Below, one piece after another: positions 46,981 through 56,178 of a stretch of DNA of 64,000 nucleotides. Each line of letters opens with the position of its first letter. Within the stretch, counting starts at the first letter, position 1. Under the pieces are notes generated by a model that made no database searches, was not told where the DNA came from, and saw nothing but the letters and a program-made list of their open reading frames with translations. Origin of the DNA: Bordetella parapertussis (lineage in GTDB: Bacteria; Pseudomonadota; Gammaproteobacteria; Burkholderiales; Burkholderiaceae_B). A program made the position numbers and the translations under genes. The stretch is from positions 1-64,000 of the forward strand of contig CAMBFI010000007.1 of NCBI GenBank assembly GCA_945865935.1, read 5' to 3'.

Positions 46981-48201
46981 ATGAGCGATATTAAAAAAGT
47001 AGTACTTGCCTACTCAGGCGGACTAGACACCTCGGTCATTCTCAAATGGCTGCAAGACACCTATCAGTGCGAGGTGGTGACCTTTACAGCCGATATCGGC
47101 CAGGGCGAAGAACTCGAACCCGCACGTGCCAAGGCTATCAAGTTTGGCATCAAACCCGAGCAAATCTTCATTGACGATCTTCGTGAAGAGTTTGTGCGCG
47201 ACTTCGTCTTCCCAATGTTTCGTTGCAATACTGTGTACGAGGGTGAATACCTGTTGGGCACCTCGATTGCACGCCCACTGATCGCGAAACGTCAAATCGA
47301 AATCGCGCGCAAAGTTGGCGCTGATGCAGTCTCCCACGGCGCAACCGGTAAGGGCAACGACCAAGTCCGCTTTGAGCTCGGCTATTACGCGCTCGAACCT
47401 GGCATCAAAGTGATCGCTCCCTGGCGCGAATGGGATCTCGTTTCCCGCGAAAAACTTCTTCAGTATGCAGAAGACGCTGGCATCGCGATTGATATGAAAC
47501 ACAAGCAAGGTGGTGCGCCCTACTCCATGGACGCCAACCTTCTACACATTAGTTTTGAAGGTCGGCATCTCGAAGACCCCAAGGCAGAGGCCGAAGAATC
47601 GATGTGGCGCTGGACCGTTTCACCCGAGGCCGCCCCAGACAAAGCCGAATACCTCGATATAGAGTTCGAACATGGCGATATCGTCGGTCTAAACGGTGTG
47701 CGTCTGTCTCCAGCACAAGTACTCACCAAACTGAACGAGCTTGGTGGCAAACACGGCATTGGCCGCCTAGATCTAGTCGAAAACCGTTATGTCGGTATGA
47801 AATCACGCGGCTGCTACGAAACGCCTGGAGGCACGATCATGCTCAAGGCGCACCGCGCCATCGAGTCCATCACCCTGGACCGTGAAGTCGCGCACCTCAA
47901 AGACGATCTCATGCCACGGTACGCAACACTGATTTATAACGGCTACTGGTGGTCCCCGGAGCGCCGTGCGTTGCAGGCACTGATCGACACGACTCAGCAA
48001 GAGGTGAACGGCTGGGTGCGGGTTAAGTTGTACAAAGGTAACGTCTACACCGTCTCACGTGATTCGAAAGACACCCTCTTTGATCAAACAATCGCTACGT
48101 TTGACGATGATGGCGGCGCCTACAACCAAGCCGATGCTGCGGGCTTCATCAAGCTCAACGCCTTACGCATGCGTATCGAAGCACGCGCCGGTCGCAAGTA
48201 A
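46981..48201 (+). CDS. argG: Argininosuccinate synthase
   Basis: 406 residues. N-type ATP pyrophosphatase P-loop [15 protein letters not shown] at residues 9-23, [15 protein letters not shown], and [10 protein letters not shown]. Joins citrulline and aspartate. It is 60 bp after argF. The 3' end faces the sensor kinase gene with a long inverted repeat between. Confidence 0.97.
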   Translation: MSDIKKVVLAYSGGLDTSVILKWLQDTYQCEVVTFTADIGQGEELEPARAKAIKFGIKPEQIFIDDLREEFVRDFVFPMFRCNTVYEGEYLLGTSIARPLIAKRQIEIARKVGADAVSHGATGKGNDQVRFELGYYALEPGIKVIAPWREWDLVSREKLLQYAEDAGIAIDMKHKQGGAPYSMDANLLHISFEGRHLEDPKAEAEESMWRWTVSPEAAPDKAEYLDIEFEHGDIVGLNGVRLSPAQVLTKLNELGGKHGIGRLDLVENRYVGMKSRGCYETPGGTIMLKAHRAIESITLDREVAHLKDDLMPRYATLIYNGYWWSPERRALQALIDTTQQEVNGWVRVKLYKGNVYTVSRDSKDTLFDQTIATFDDDGGAYNQADAAGFIKLNALRMRIEARAGRK

Positions 48202-48212
48202 CGCTGTGCGAC

Positions 48213-48252
48213 ACGCCTGGATCAATGCAAGGACTGCAAGCGATCCAGGCGT
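48213..48252. terminator. Inverted repeat between convergent argG and sensor kinase
   Basis: 11-bp perfect arms ACGCCTGGATC / GATCCAGGCGT (48213-48223 and 48242-48252) with an 18-base spacer that itself contains TGCA-AGGAC-TGCA. TTTAAAG follows on the plus strand. It covers the last codons of the kinase gene. A weak shared terminator is the simplest reading. Confidence 0.45.
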
Positions 48253-49343
48253 TTAAAGAGTGCACCCTTGCGTGGCCCAGGAAACACCACCGTTACGCGC
48301 ACACCGGCCAATTGCGGGACGCTCAATAAGTTCCACCATGCACCATGCGCACGCGCAATCTCACGCACAATCGCTAGCCCCAGCCCTGAGCCCCCTTCTT
48401 GCGCTTCTGGTGAACGATAAAACGCTTCAAAAACACGACTTTGCTCGTTGATCGAGATGCCCGAACCGTTGTCCTCGACCGATAAAGTCGGAGGCGTAGA
48501 CGTCACAATCAACTTAATCGAATCTGCACCCTTGGCATAACGCCGGGCATTATCGATTAAATTTGAAAGCATTTCCGCCAGCAGTATGGGATCTCCTTCC
48601 ACCCAGACGGGTTGCTCAGGCGCCTCAAGCTGCAAGGCAATACCCGCAGCTTTTGTCGATTCAAGCCAATCGGCACCGACTGTACGGATCCACTCACACA
48701 GATCCAGCAGGACAAAATTATCTTGGGGCCTCACCTCGGGATCGACTCGGGCCAAAACAAGCAACTGCTTACCCATTCGAATCATACGATCTGTCACATT
48801 TTTAATGCGCTCTGCACGCTGACGAATGTCTTCCGGCAACGGCTTGGCTAGCATGAGTTCAGACTCGAGCTTTAGGCCCGCTAACGGCGTTTTTAACTGA
48901 TGGGCCGCATGACCCACGAACCGACGTTGTGCGGTCAGTGTGTCGCTAATACGACCAAGCAGGCCGTTCGTGTGCTCAACCAGAACCTGCAACTCGCGCG
49001 GCAAACCAGGAATTTGCATACTGCCAAAATCTTCAGGTGTTCTAGAGGCAATTTGCTCCGCTAATTGACTCACCGACTGCATACCCAAGCGCACCCCGCG
49101 CAATACCACCACGACGAGCGCAACGATTAGCGCTAACTGCCCAGCCAACAACAGCCAAATGATGTCACCCAGCTGCCAGTCCTCAATGTCAAGCTTGTGC
49201 GAAACAAGCCATGTCAGTGCGAGATTAAGCAGAATCAACAGCAGCAAGGGCGGCAACAGCCTGAACAGTAAATGTCGCGCCAGACTATCCGATGCACCGA
49301 ACGGCAGCCAACTCGCCTCAGGCCTCGTCGAGTGCTTGGTCAT
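48222..49343 (-). CDS. Sensor histidine kinase with minimal periplasmic loop
   Basis: 373 residues. Two membrane helices (about 25-47 and 61-82) separated by only about 13 residues, a HAMP-like linker, dimerisation/phosphoacceptor H148 in HAAHQLKTPLAG, N box NLIDNARRYA, G1 VEDNGSGIS and G2 GGSGLGLAIVREI. It resembles the TctE/QseC group in its kinase core. ATG follows the response-regulator stop directly (TAAATG). Signal unknown. Confidence 0.9.
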   Translation of the reverse strand: MTKHSTRPEASWLPFGASDSLARHLLFRLLPPLLLLILLNLALTWLVSHKLDIEDWQLGDIIWLLLAGQLALIVALVVVVLRGVRLGMQSVSQLAEQIASRTPEDFGSMQIPGLPRELQVLVEHTNGLLGRISDTLTAQRRFVGHAAHQLKTPLAGLKLESELMLAKPLPEDIRQRAERIKNVTDRMIRMGKQLLVLARVDPEVRPQDNFVLLDLCEWIRTVGADWLESTKAAGIALQLEAPEQPVWVEGDPILLAEMLSNLIDNARRYAKGADSIKLIVTSTPPTLSVEDNGSGISINEQSRVFEAFYRSPEAQEGGSGLGLAIVREIARAHGAWWNLLSVPQLAGVRVTVVFPGPRKGALFKRLDRLQSLH

Positions 49344-50021
49344 TTAAGAAGGTGCGTCCTCTAGCTCGAGCGAGTACCCAAAACCTCTGACAGTCTGAAT
49401 CACTACCCCGACACCCTCGAGGCGCTTACGGAGTCTGTAAATATAGACCTCCACAGCATTCTCACTAAAATCCGAATCGATCGCAGACAGCTTTTGAACA
49501 ATTTGCTGTTTAGTGACGACTTTTTCTGATCGCAAAAGCAACATTTCTAGCACTGATAATTCACGCACTGACAAGGCTAATCGCTGCCCTGCCGCACGCA
49601 ATTCGCGATGCACGCCATCAAACGTTAGCGAGCCGAACTCGATCAAAGACTGCGCATTACCCTGATGTCGTCGGGCCAAGGCGCGCACGCGCGCGGCAAG
49701 CTCCGCTAACTCAAAGGGTTTTGTTAAGTAGTCGTCCGCACCAGCGTCAAGGCCAGCCACACGGTCGGCCAACTCATCACGCGCAGTCAAAATCAGAACT
49801 GGCACCAGACAACCCTCTGCACGCAATCTGCGCAACACCTCGAGGCCATCAATGCCGGGAAGGTTTAAGTCCAGGACGATCAAGTCATACCCGTAGTTGT
49901 TGAGTGCACCGAGCGCGCGCTCACCGTCTGCCAACCAGTCCGTCGCATAATCATGGTCAGTTAAGAACTCTTGCAAGGCTCGACCAAGCGTTGCGTCATC
50001 TTCAATTACAAGTACTTTCAT
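49344..50021 (-). CDS. OmpR/PhoB-family response regulator
   Basis: 225 residues. Receiver domain with acidic pocket EDD at 7-9, phospho-acceptor D51 (LIVLDLNLPGIDG) and K in YLTKPFELAEL; C-terminal winged helix (about 128-220) ending IQTVRGFGYSLE. First gene of the two-component operon with the kinase. TctD/QseB-like; target genes unknown. Confidence 0.92.
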   Translation of the reverse strand: MKVLVIEDDATLGRALQEFLTDHDYATDWLADGERALGALNNYGYDLIVLDLNLPGIDGLEVLRRLRAEGCLVPVLILTARDELADRVAGLDAGADDYLTKPFELAELAARVRALARRHQGNAQSLIEFGSLTFDGVHRELRAAGQRLALSVRELSVLEMLLLRSEKVVTKQQIVQKLSAIDSDFSENAVEVYIYRLRKRLEGVGVVIQTVRGFGYSLELEDAPS

Positions 50022-50099
50022 GATGCAATTTTATACCCGCCCACCAGAAGTGGCGAGAAAGTGTCAAAAAACACCAGGAGCGAAATGAGGGGGAAATAC

Positions 50100-50175
50100 T
50101 GGTGGGTGCTACAGGGGTCGAACCTGTGACCTACGCCTTGTAAGGGCGCCGCTCTACCAACTGAGCTAAGCACCC
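50100..50175 (-). tRNA. tRNA-Val, anticodon UAC, CCA encoded
   Basis: Minus strand from 50175. Acceptor GGGTGCT pairs with AGCACCC, discriminator A, encoded CCA (50100-50102). D-arm TTAGCTCAGTTGGTAGAGC, anticodon loop CTTACAA (anticodon UAC), T-arm ACAGGTTCGACCCCTGT. 76 nt. Confidence 0.96.
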
Positions 50176-50241
50176 TAAGAAGTTTTTGTGCAGCGCATCC
50201 CAAAGAAAGGACACCACAGTAAACGAAGGGCCACCGAAGCC

Positions 50242-50277
50242 AAAAAAAACAATGCGGCTCGCATTATAGCGAACCGC
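50242..50277 (-). terminator. Intrinsic terminator of hupB; loop contains TATAAT
   Basis: On the minus strand GCGGTTCGC / GCGAGCCGC (50269-50277 with 50254-50262, one G-T pair), a six-base loop TATAAT, then ATTG and eight T (A run 50242-50249). About 45 bp past the hupB stop. The loop equals a perfect -10 hexamer and may serve as part of the tRNA-Val promoter. Confidence 0.8.
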
Positions 50278-50321
50278 ACATATTTAGCAAACTGACCAAG
50301 CCCGGCAAAAGCCGAGTTAGC

Positions 50322-50594
50322 TTAGTTCAATGCATCTTTCAACGCTTTGCCTGGACGGAACTTTGGCACTTTAGCCTTTTTGATTTTGATCGCTTCGCCA
50401 GTGCGTGGGTTGCGGCCTGTACGCGCAGCGCGCGACGACACAGCAAACGTACCGAAACCGACCAACGTCACAGTGCCGCCCTTTTTCAGAGTTGTCTTAA
50501 CAGCTCCGATGATTGCGTCGAGCGAACGTGCCGCAGCAGCTTTAGAGATATCCGCCTTGGTTGCGATGTGGTCGATCAATTCAGTTTTGTTCAT
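50322..50594 (-). CDS. hupB: HU-type DNA-binding protein
   Basis: 90 residues. Typical [22 protein letters not shown] at the N terminus, the signature [21 protein letters not shown], and the basic arm [21 protein letters not shown]. Nucleoid protein binding bent or damaged DNA. A leader of over 100 bp precedes it. Confidence 0.96.
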   Translation of the reverse strand: MNKTELIDHIATKADISKAAAARSLDAIIGAVKTTLKKGGTVTLVGFGTFAVSSRAARTGRNPRTGEAIKIKKAKVPKFRPGKALKDALN

Positions 50595-50708
50595 ATTGGT
50601 GTTACCTCAAGTGGGTTGAAAGAAAGTAAGGTCTTGGCACGACACAAACTTTATGAAATTTTGCAGAATCAGCTAGCACACGAATGGTAATGACTTATGC
50701 ATACTGTC

Positions 50709-50737
50709 ATTAGGCCTCGACTGGATGCGGCTGTCAA
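50709..50737 (-). promoter_or_regulatory. Candidate sigma-70 promoter of hupB
   Basis: On the minus strand TTGACA (50732-50737), 17-bp spacer, CCTAAT (50709-50714). This would give a leader of about 108 nt. The rest of the 266-bp gap (50595-50860) shows nothing else recognisable. Confidence 0.5.
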
Positions 50738-50860
50738 GCGAAAAACACCTTGTCAACCGCACCTTACTTAGTTGTAAGTTTATACAACCTCTGCAAACGC
50801 TAATGGATTTCCCTGTAGCCTCAAATAAAAATATACGCTACAAAGCATGTGTTCGTGTGA

Positions 50861-52117
50861 TTAATTCGCCTGTGTTTGACATTTATCGAACGCTTGCGCA
50901 AAGTCCGCGAGCAAGTCTTCTTCTTCTTCAATACCAATTGAAAGACGAATCAAACCATCAGCGATGCCCATCTGCGCGCGCAAGGCGGGACCCATCTCAT
51001 AGTAGATGGTTTGCGCAGCAGGCAAGGCCAGTGTACGTGTATCGCCAACATGGGTGGCTAGGATGACCACTTGCAGATGATTTAAAAAATCGAAACTATC
51101 GATACCCGCAACCAATTCGACCGCGAGCAAATTGCTGTACTTACCACCAAACAAGTGACGTGCCCGTTCATGCTGGGGGTGACTCTCAAGACCTGGATAG
51201 GACACCCGCGCAACACTAGGATGTTTCGACAAATATTGAGCAAGTGCAAGAGCGTTACGACTGATTTTGTCTAAACGCAAAGACAGTGTCTCCGCCCCGA
51301 TCGCAATTCGGTGTGCCGCATCTGCTGCAAGCGTGGCACCCATATCACGCAGACCTTTTTTCTTGATCTGCGTGATGCCCCAACCTGTGGCAGGTCCCTT
51401 TTTGTAAACATCCAGAATATTTGGAAACTTTGTCCAATCAAACAGTCCCGTGTCAGTCAAGGAGCCGCCCAGCGCGTTCGCGTGTCCACCAATATGCTTA
51501 GATAAGGAATTCATCACAAGAGACGCACCCACCGTGCGGGGCTGGAATAGCCACGGCGATGTCAAGGTGTTATCTACGACATAAACGAGATCGCGCTCAG
51601 CGCATAAGCGCCCCAGTCCTTCTAGGTCAGCGATCTGTGTCCCAGGATTTGCAATGGTCTCGGTAAAGACCATTCGCGTGTTTGGTTTGATGGCCGCTGC
51701 TACATCCGCGACATCCGTCGGATCAACAAGACTAATCTCAATGCCGAGCTGCTCAAGAGTCCCGAACAGACTATTTGTATTTCCAAAAATGAATTGGCTA
51801 GAAATTAAATGATCACCCGCACGAAGTAACGTCGTAAACAGTGCGGATAGTGCACCCATCCCTGTTGCGAAGGTCAGGCTTGATCCCCCACCCTCCATCG
51901 CAGAGACTTTTTTCTCTAGTGCATCCGTTGTTGGGGTCCCTTGACGCGCATAGGTGTAACCCGCTTTGCCTTGAAACACCGCAGCCAATTCACGCGCATC
52001 GGGATAGGCGTATTGGGTGGACGTATGGATGGGCTTGTGCACCGCCCCGTGCTCCACTGAGAGCTGGCGGTCGTTGTGCAAAATTCGCGTTGTAAATCCG
52101 TGCTTGGCCATTCGCAT
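50861..52117 (-). CDS. Cys/Met-metabolism PLP enzyme (O-succinylhomoserine sulfhydrylase / cystathionine gamma-synthase type)
   Basis: 418 residues. PLP lysine in NSLSKHIGGHANALGG near residue 210; YTYARQGTPTTDALEKK and GMGALSALFTTLLRAGDHL are family segments. Such enzymes make homocysteine or cystathionine, or degrade methionine; the residues here do not let me choose (MetZ-like or gamma-lyase). Downstream of rlmB on the same strand, 89 bp apart. Confidence 0.82.
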   Translation of the reverse strand: MRMAKHGFTTRILHNDRQLSVEHGAVHKPIHTSTQYAYPDARELAAVFQGKAGYTYARQGTPTTDALEKKVSAMEGGGSSLTFATGMGALSALFTTLLRAGDHLISSQFIFGNTNSLFGTLEQLGIEISLVDPTDVADVAAAIKPNTRMVFTETIANPGTQIADLEGLGRLCAERDLVYVVDNTLTSPWLFQPRTVGASLVMNSLSKHIGGHANALGGSLTDTGLFDWTKFPNILDVYKKGPATGWGITQIKKKGLRDMGATLAADAAHRIAIGAETLSLRLDKISRNALALAQYLSKHPSVARVSYPGLESHPQHERARHLFGGKYSNLLAVELVAGIDSFDFLNHLQVVILATHVGDTRTLALPAAQTIYYEMGPALRAQMGIADGLIRLSIGIEEEEDLLADFAQAFDKCQTQAN

Positions 52118-52206
52118 CTGCCTAAATATCTATGCTGTTTAATTTGGAAATCGGATAAGGAAATTTTAACCGATCTCAACTCGTCTCAAATTCAACGTGT
52201 TCAGCG

Positions 52207-52944
52207 CTAGGGCCTGCGCTGCCGTACGGTTTCATAGAGACACACGGCCGTCGCGACACTAACATTTAAACTCTCAACGCTACCGAGCATGGGGATATGC
52301 ACCAATTCGTCGCAGGTTTCGCGTGTCAGGCGACGCATGCCCTCACCCTCGGCACCCATCACCCACGCCATGGGACGACGCCCATCGGTTTGATGAATAC
52401 CTTGTGGTGCTTGATCGTCTGTGCCCACCAGCCAAATATCTCGATCTTTCAGATCGCGCATCGTGCGAGCCAAGTTCGTCACCATGACATACGGCACAGA
52501 CTCCGCTGCGCCACAAGCCACCCGTTGCACCGTCGTATTTAGCCCAACCGCACGATCACGGGGTGCCACCACGGCGTGTACGCCCGCCGCATCAGCAGTT
52601 CGCAGACATGCGCCCAAGTTATGCGGATCCGTCACGCCATCAAGCACTAATAAAAAAGCCGGACCCTCCAAATCATCCAAGACCTCGTCGAGATCGTCTG
52701 CTAGTTTGCGAGCGTCGGCCACGGCCACAACACCTTGATGCCGAGACCCTCCCGCCAGCCCATCCAAGCGATCTGCGCCCACGGGATGTACGGGACGACC
52801 AGCCTGGGTTGCCTGTTCAATAAACGTCTGCATCCGCTTGTCGCGCCGCTGCGCCTCGACATAGATCTCGCGAATCGAATCCGGAGCTTGGCGCAGGCGC
52901 GCAATCACGGCGTGAAAGCCGGCCAACATTTGTGTCGCTGCCAT
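52207..52944 (-). CDS. rlmB: 23S rRNA (guanosine-2251-2'-O)-methyltransferase
   Basis: 245 residues, SpoU/TrmH (SPOUT) family. N-terminal substrate-binding domain, then motif 1 [18 protein letters not shown], motif 2 [12 protein letters not shown] and motif 3 [14 protein letters not shown]. It follows rnr after 12 bp, the same rnr-rlmB order as in E. coli. Confidence 0.95.
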   Translation of the reverse strand: MAATQMLAGFHAVIARLRQAPDSIREIYVEAQRRDKRMQTFIEQATQAGRPVHPVGADRLDGLAGGSRHQGVVAVADARKLADDLDEVLDDLEGPAFLLVLDGVTDPHNLGACLRTADAAGVHAVVAPRDRAVGLNTTVQRVACGAAESVPYVMVTNLARTMRDLKDRDIWLVGTDDQAPQGIHQTDGRRPMAWVMGAEGEGMRRLTRETCDELVHIPMLGSVESLNVSVATAVCLYETVRQRRP

Positions 52945-52956
52945 CGTGAATATTCC

Positions 52957-55446
52957 CTAGCGCCCTTTTCGAGCGGCTTTCTTTAAGCCAGCACCTTTGG
53001 TTGCGCGCTGGATTTTCTTTGAAGGTCGCGCTGTTTCTAATTTGGCAGCCTTTTTTGCTTCGGCTCGTCTGACTTTCGCAATTTGCCCCTTTAGTTCCGG
53101 AGGCTTGGTCGATGCGGCCTTCTTCGCACGGCGCATTCCCGGGTCGTCGACCCGCGAAGCTGCTTTACGCAAAGCAACAAAACTTGTCCCAGCGACCAAA
53201 CGGAACTCAATGCGCCGCGCCTCAAGATCGACACGAGCAACCTGTACCTGCACCGAATCGGTCAGACGATAACGAATCCCGGTTCGCTCTCCACGTAACT
53301 CATGCAACGCTTCGTTGAACTGAAAGTATTCACTACCAAGTTCTGACACGTGCACTAATCCCTCTACGTGCAAGGTATCGAGCGTCACAAAAATACCAAA
53401 GCTCGCCACACCCGTCACTTTGCCGCTGAAGGTTTCGCCCACGCGTTCCTTGACGAACCAGCACTTCAACCACGCCTCTACATCTCGGGATGCCTCATCC
53501 GCCCGACGCTCTGTCGCTGACAGCAGAAGACCGAGTCTTTCCCAAAGGTCGTGCTCGTGCTCGCGCTGGGTTGCGCCCGGCGCAGACACCAAGCCGTGCA
53601 ATACCGGTTGATAACGCTCCCCCTTTAGCAGCGCCTTGATCACGCGGTGCGTGACCAAATCGGGGTAACGTCTAATCGGTGACGTAAAGTGCGTGTAGGC
53701 AGGATACGACAAGCCAAAGTGACCTGCGTTGTCTGGCCCATAGATCGCTTGCTGCATTGAACGCAAACACATCGTTTGCAACAACTGATAATCCGGCCTC
53801 GAGCGCGCACGCGCAAGTAGTTCGCCATAATCTTTCGCAGTGGGATCTGCACCGCCATTAAGATGCAGACCCAAGGTGCGCAGAAACTCACGCAACGACT
53901 GCAACTTATCGGGCGTTGGCCCTTCGTGGATGCGATACAGACCTATGTGCTTGCTACGAAACATAAAATCAGCCGCACAGGTGTTAGCGGCAAGCATGCA
54001 CTCTTCAATTAAGCGGTGCGCATCATTACGTGTCACGCCGACAATCTTCTCGATCCGTCCGAGCTCATTGCACATGATTTTTGTTTCAACGGTATCGAAA
54101 TCGATCGCACCACGTTCTTTGCGCGCCTGACCCAATAACTGAAAAACCGAATACAAGTCCTGTATCTGCGGCAAAACATGCGACAAACTGCGCGCAGCCG
54201 GACCTTGTGGTTGCTGCAACGACTCCCAAACTTGGTTGTACGTCGTGCGGGCGTGAGAATGAATCACTGCGTTGTAAAACTGATAGGCCGCCACCGTACC
54301 CGCCTTGGCGCCCGTCAACGGTATCACCATATCGCACACCAACACTAGCCGATCCACCTGCGGATTGAGCGAACACAATCCGTTAGACAGTTTTTCTGGC
54401 AGCATGGGGATCACACGTCGCGGAAAATACACGCTCGTGCCCCGCTCTCGCGCCGCATCATCCAAGGCGTCTTCCGGCGTCACATAGTGGCTGACGTCCG
54501 CAATCGCGACAAGCAAGCGCCATGCGGGCCGCTTGCGCCCAGCACTTAGATCAATTTGCTCGCAATACACTGCGTCATCAAAATCGCGAGCGTCCTCACC
54601 ATCAATCGTGATGAAGGCGACATCGCGCAAGTCCACACGATCTTTTAAATCGCTGCGACGTACCGCGTCGGGCAACTTCTCGGTCTGCTTGAGGGCTGCG
54701 TCCGAAAAATCAACAGGTACGTCGAACTTACGCACCGCGATTTCAATCTCCATTCCAGGATCATCAATCTCGCCTAGAATTTCCGCCACGCGTCCCATCG
54801 GCTGGGAATGACGCGTAGGCTGCTCGACGATTTCGACAGACACCACCTGCCCATGCTGCGCGCCACCCACATCGCCCGGCGGGATCAACACATCATGTTT
54901 GATACGCTGGTCTTCAGGAACAACAATGGTCATTCCACGCTCATTGAGAAAACGACCCACTAATTTATTCGTACGGCGCTCAATGACTTCGACAATCATT
55001 GCTTCAGGTTTGCCGCGATATTCACCTGTTGGCTTGACCAACACACGATCGCCATGCAACACCTTGAGCATCTCGCGTGGTGACAAAAATAAATCTTGTC
55101 CCCCACCATCTCGAATCAAAAAGCCAAAACCGTCACGATGCCCTTGAACACGCCCCGCGACAAAATCGAGTTTGTTCGCAAGCAGCAACACACCCTTTCG
55201 GTTCGGCAGCAACTGGCCATCGCGCTCCATGGCGGCCAGGCGACGATCGAAACCCTTAAGCGTTTCATCGGTAGAGAGCCCAAGCCGCAGCGCTAAATCT
55301 TCAGGCGACAAAGGGCCACCGGCCGAGCGCAACGACTCTAGGATTTGTTCACGACTCGGTACATCTGGGTCGTAATCAGTGGGGAGTTCAGCAGGAACCG
55401 CAGCTTGGCGGTTGTGCTTTGAATGAGGAGGTAGGCGATTTGCCAA
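52957..55446 (-). CDS. rnr: Ribonuclease R
   Basis: 829 residues from TTG 55446. Order: N-terminal winged helix (PSREQILESLRSAGGPLSPEDLAL), two cold-shock OB domains, RNB catalytic domain with the acidic cluster DGEDARDFDDAVY, S1 domain, and a Lys/Ala-rich basic tail. It degrades structured RNA 3' to 5'. The frame stays open to 55542, but that region lies antisense to tRNA-Leu(CAG); the TTG gives a family-like MANR opening. Start not certain. Confidence 0.93.
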   Translation of the reverse strand: MANRLPPHSKHNRQAAVPAELPTDYDPDVPSREQILESLRSAGGPLSPEDLALRLGLSTDETLKGFDRRLAAMERDGQLLPNRKGVLLLANKLDFVAGRVQGHRDGFGFLIRDGGGQDLFLSPREMLKVLHGDRVLVKPTGEYRGKPEAMIVEVIERRTNKLVGRFLNERGMTIVVPEDQRIKHDVLIPPGDVGGAQHGQVVSVEIVEQPTRHSQPMGRVAEILGEIDDPGMEIEIAVRKFDVPVDFSDAALKQTEKLPDAVRRSDLKDRVDLRDVAFITIDGEDARDFDDAVYCEQIDLSAGRKRPAWRLLVAIADVSHYVTPEDALDDAARERGTSVYFPRRVIPMLPEKLSNGLCSLNPQVDRLVLVCDMVIPLTGAKAGTVAAYQFYNAVIHSHARTTYNQVWESLQQPQGPAARSLSHVLPQIQDLYSVFQLLGQARKERGAIDFDTVETKIMCNELGRIEKIVGVTRNDAHRLIEECMLAANTCAADFMFRSKHIGLYRIHEGPTPDKLQSLREFLRTLGLHLNGGADPTAKDYGELLARARSRPDYQLLQTMCLRSMQQAIYGPDNAGHFGLSYPAYTHFTSPIRRYPDLVTHRVIKALLKGERYQPVLHGLVSAPGATQREHEHDLWERLGLLLSATERRADEASRDVEAWLKCWFVKERVGETFSGKVTGVASFGIFVTLDTLHVEGLVHVSELGSEYFQFNEALHELRGERTGIRYRLTDSVQVQVARVDLEARRIEFRLVAGTSFVALRKAASRVDDPGMRRAKKAASTKPPELKGQIAKVRRAEAKKAAKLETARPSKKIQRATKGAGLKKAARKGR

Positions 55447-55467
55447 AGCTTCGATCTCGCTTATAAT
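55440..55467 (+). promoter_or_regulatory. Promoter of tRNA-Leu(CAG)
   Basis: TTGCCA (55440-55445), 16-bp spacer, TATAAT (55462-55467), ending 23 bp before the tRNA 5' end. The -35 overlaps the proposed rnr start codon on the other strand. Confidence 0.8.
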
Positions 55468-55490
55468 GCAGTGCTTCTGAGTACAGATAT

Positions 55491-55575
55491 GCCCAGGTGG
55501 CGGAATTGGTAGACGCGCACGGTTCAGGTCCGTGTGCCGCAAGGTGTGGAGGTTCGAGTCCTCTTCTGGGCACCA
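55491..55575 (+). tRNA. tRNA-Leu, anticodon CAG, CCA encoded
   Basis: Acceptor GCCCAGG pairs with TCTGGGC (last pair G-T), discriminator A, encoded CCA at 55573-55575. Leucine D-arm AATTGGTAGACGC, anticodon loop TTCAGGT (CAG), long variable arm, T-arm GAGGTTCGAGTCCTC. Reads CUG. Confidence 0.97.
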
Positions 55576-55611
55576 TCGCAGTGTAAAGCATATTAGCTAT
55601 TGCCTGAAGCT

Positions 55612-56085
55612 TCAACGCGTTTTTTTACGCATCAGGATGTGTGTAATATTTGCATCCAAATACTCCTCCCCCTCCTCTATAAAGCCATATTTGGCATAGA
55701 AGCCCTTCGCATGGGTCTGGGCGGACAGCACAACCTCGTCAAATTCCATCGAACGTGCGCCGTCGATTAAGCGCAACAAAATCGCAGCCCCCACACCTTT
55801 TCCTCGACTAGCGCTCAGCACCGCCATTCGACCGACGTGACCGTCCGGCAACAGACGCCCTGTACCGACGACCTCTCCCGCAGCATCAAAGGCTAGCGCA
55901 TGCAAGCACTCTGCATCCATCGCATCTAACTCCTCCTCAATCGGGACTTGCTGCTCGCGCACGAAAACCTCAAAACGCACCGCACTCGCCCGCGACTGAA
56001 ACTCGGCCCACGACCCAAGGTCTACCCGAACGGGCAATGCGTCAGCCGGCGTGAAGTGGCTGGATGCCTCATCGTCCGTGGTCAT
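55612..56085 (-). CDS. GNAT-family N-acetyltransferase
   Basis: 157 residues. Acetyl-CoA pyrophosphate loop in VLSASRGKGVGAAILLRL near residue 95, and FYAKYGFIEEGEEYLDANITHILM at the C terminus, in order. ElaA/YjcF-like small GNAT; the start REQQVPIEEELD is typical. Substrate unknown. Its 3' end faces tRNA-Leu. Confidence 0.87.
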   Translation of the reverse strand: MTTDDEASSHFTPADALPVRVDLGSWAEFQSRASAVRFEVFVREQQVPIEEELDAMDAECLHALAFDAAGEVVGTGRLLPDGHVGRMAVLSASRGKGVGAAILLRLIDGARSMEFDEVVLSAQTHAKGFYAKYGFIEEGEEYLDANITHILMRKKTR

Positions 56086-56178
56086 AAGATTCTCCTTTTT
56101 TTCTCGACAATTAGAGTTCCTGAATTATCCCTGTAATGATGGGCACGTTACACTCAAACTCGACTTAGGGGGGTGACT

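Noticed and set aside
47023-47508. 161-codon open frame opposite argG
   Set aside because: Antisense shadow of a conserved gene with no independent support.
55447-55542. 32-codon upstream extension of rnr
   Set aside because: It would be translated from sequence antisense to tRNA-Leu(CAG) and lacks family similarity; the TTG at 55446 fits better.
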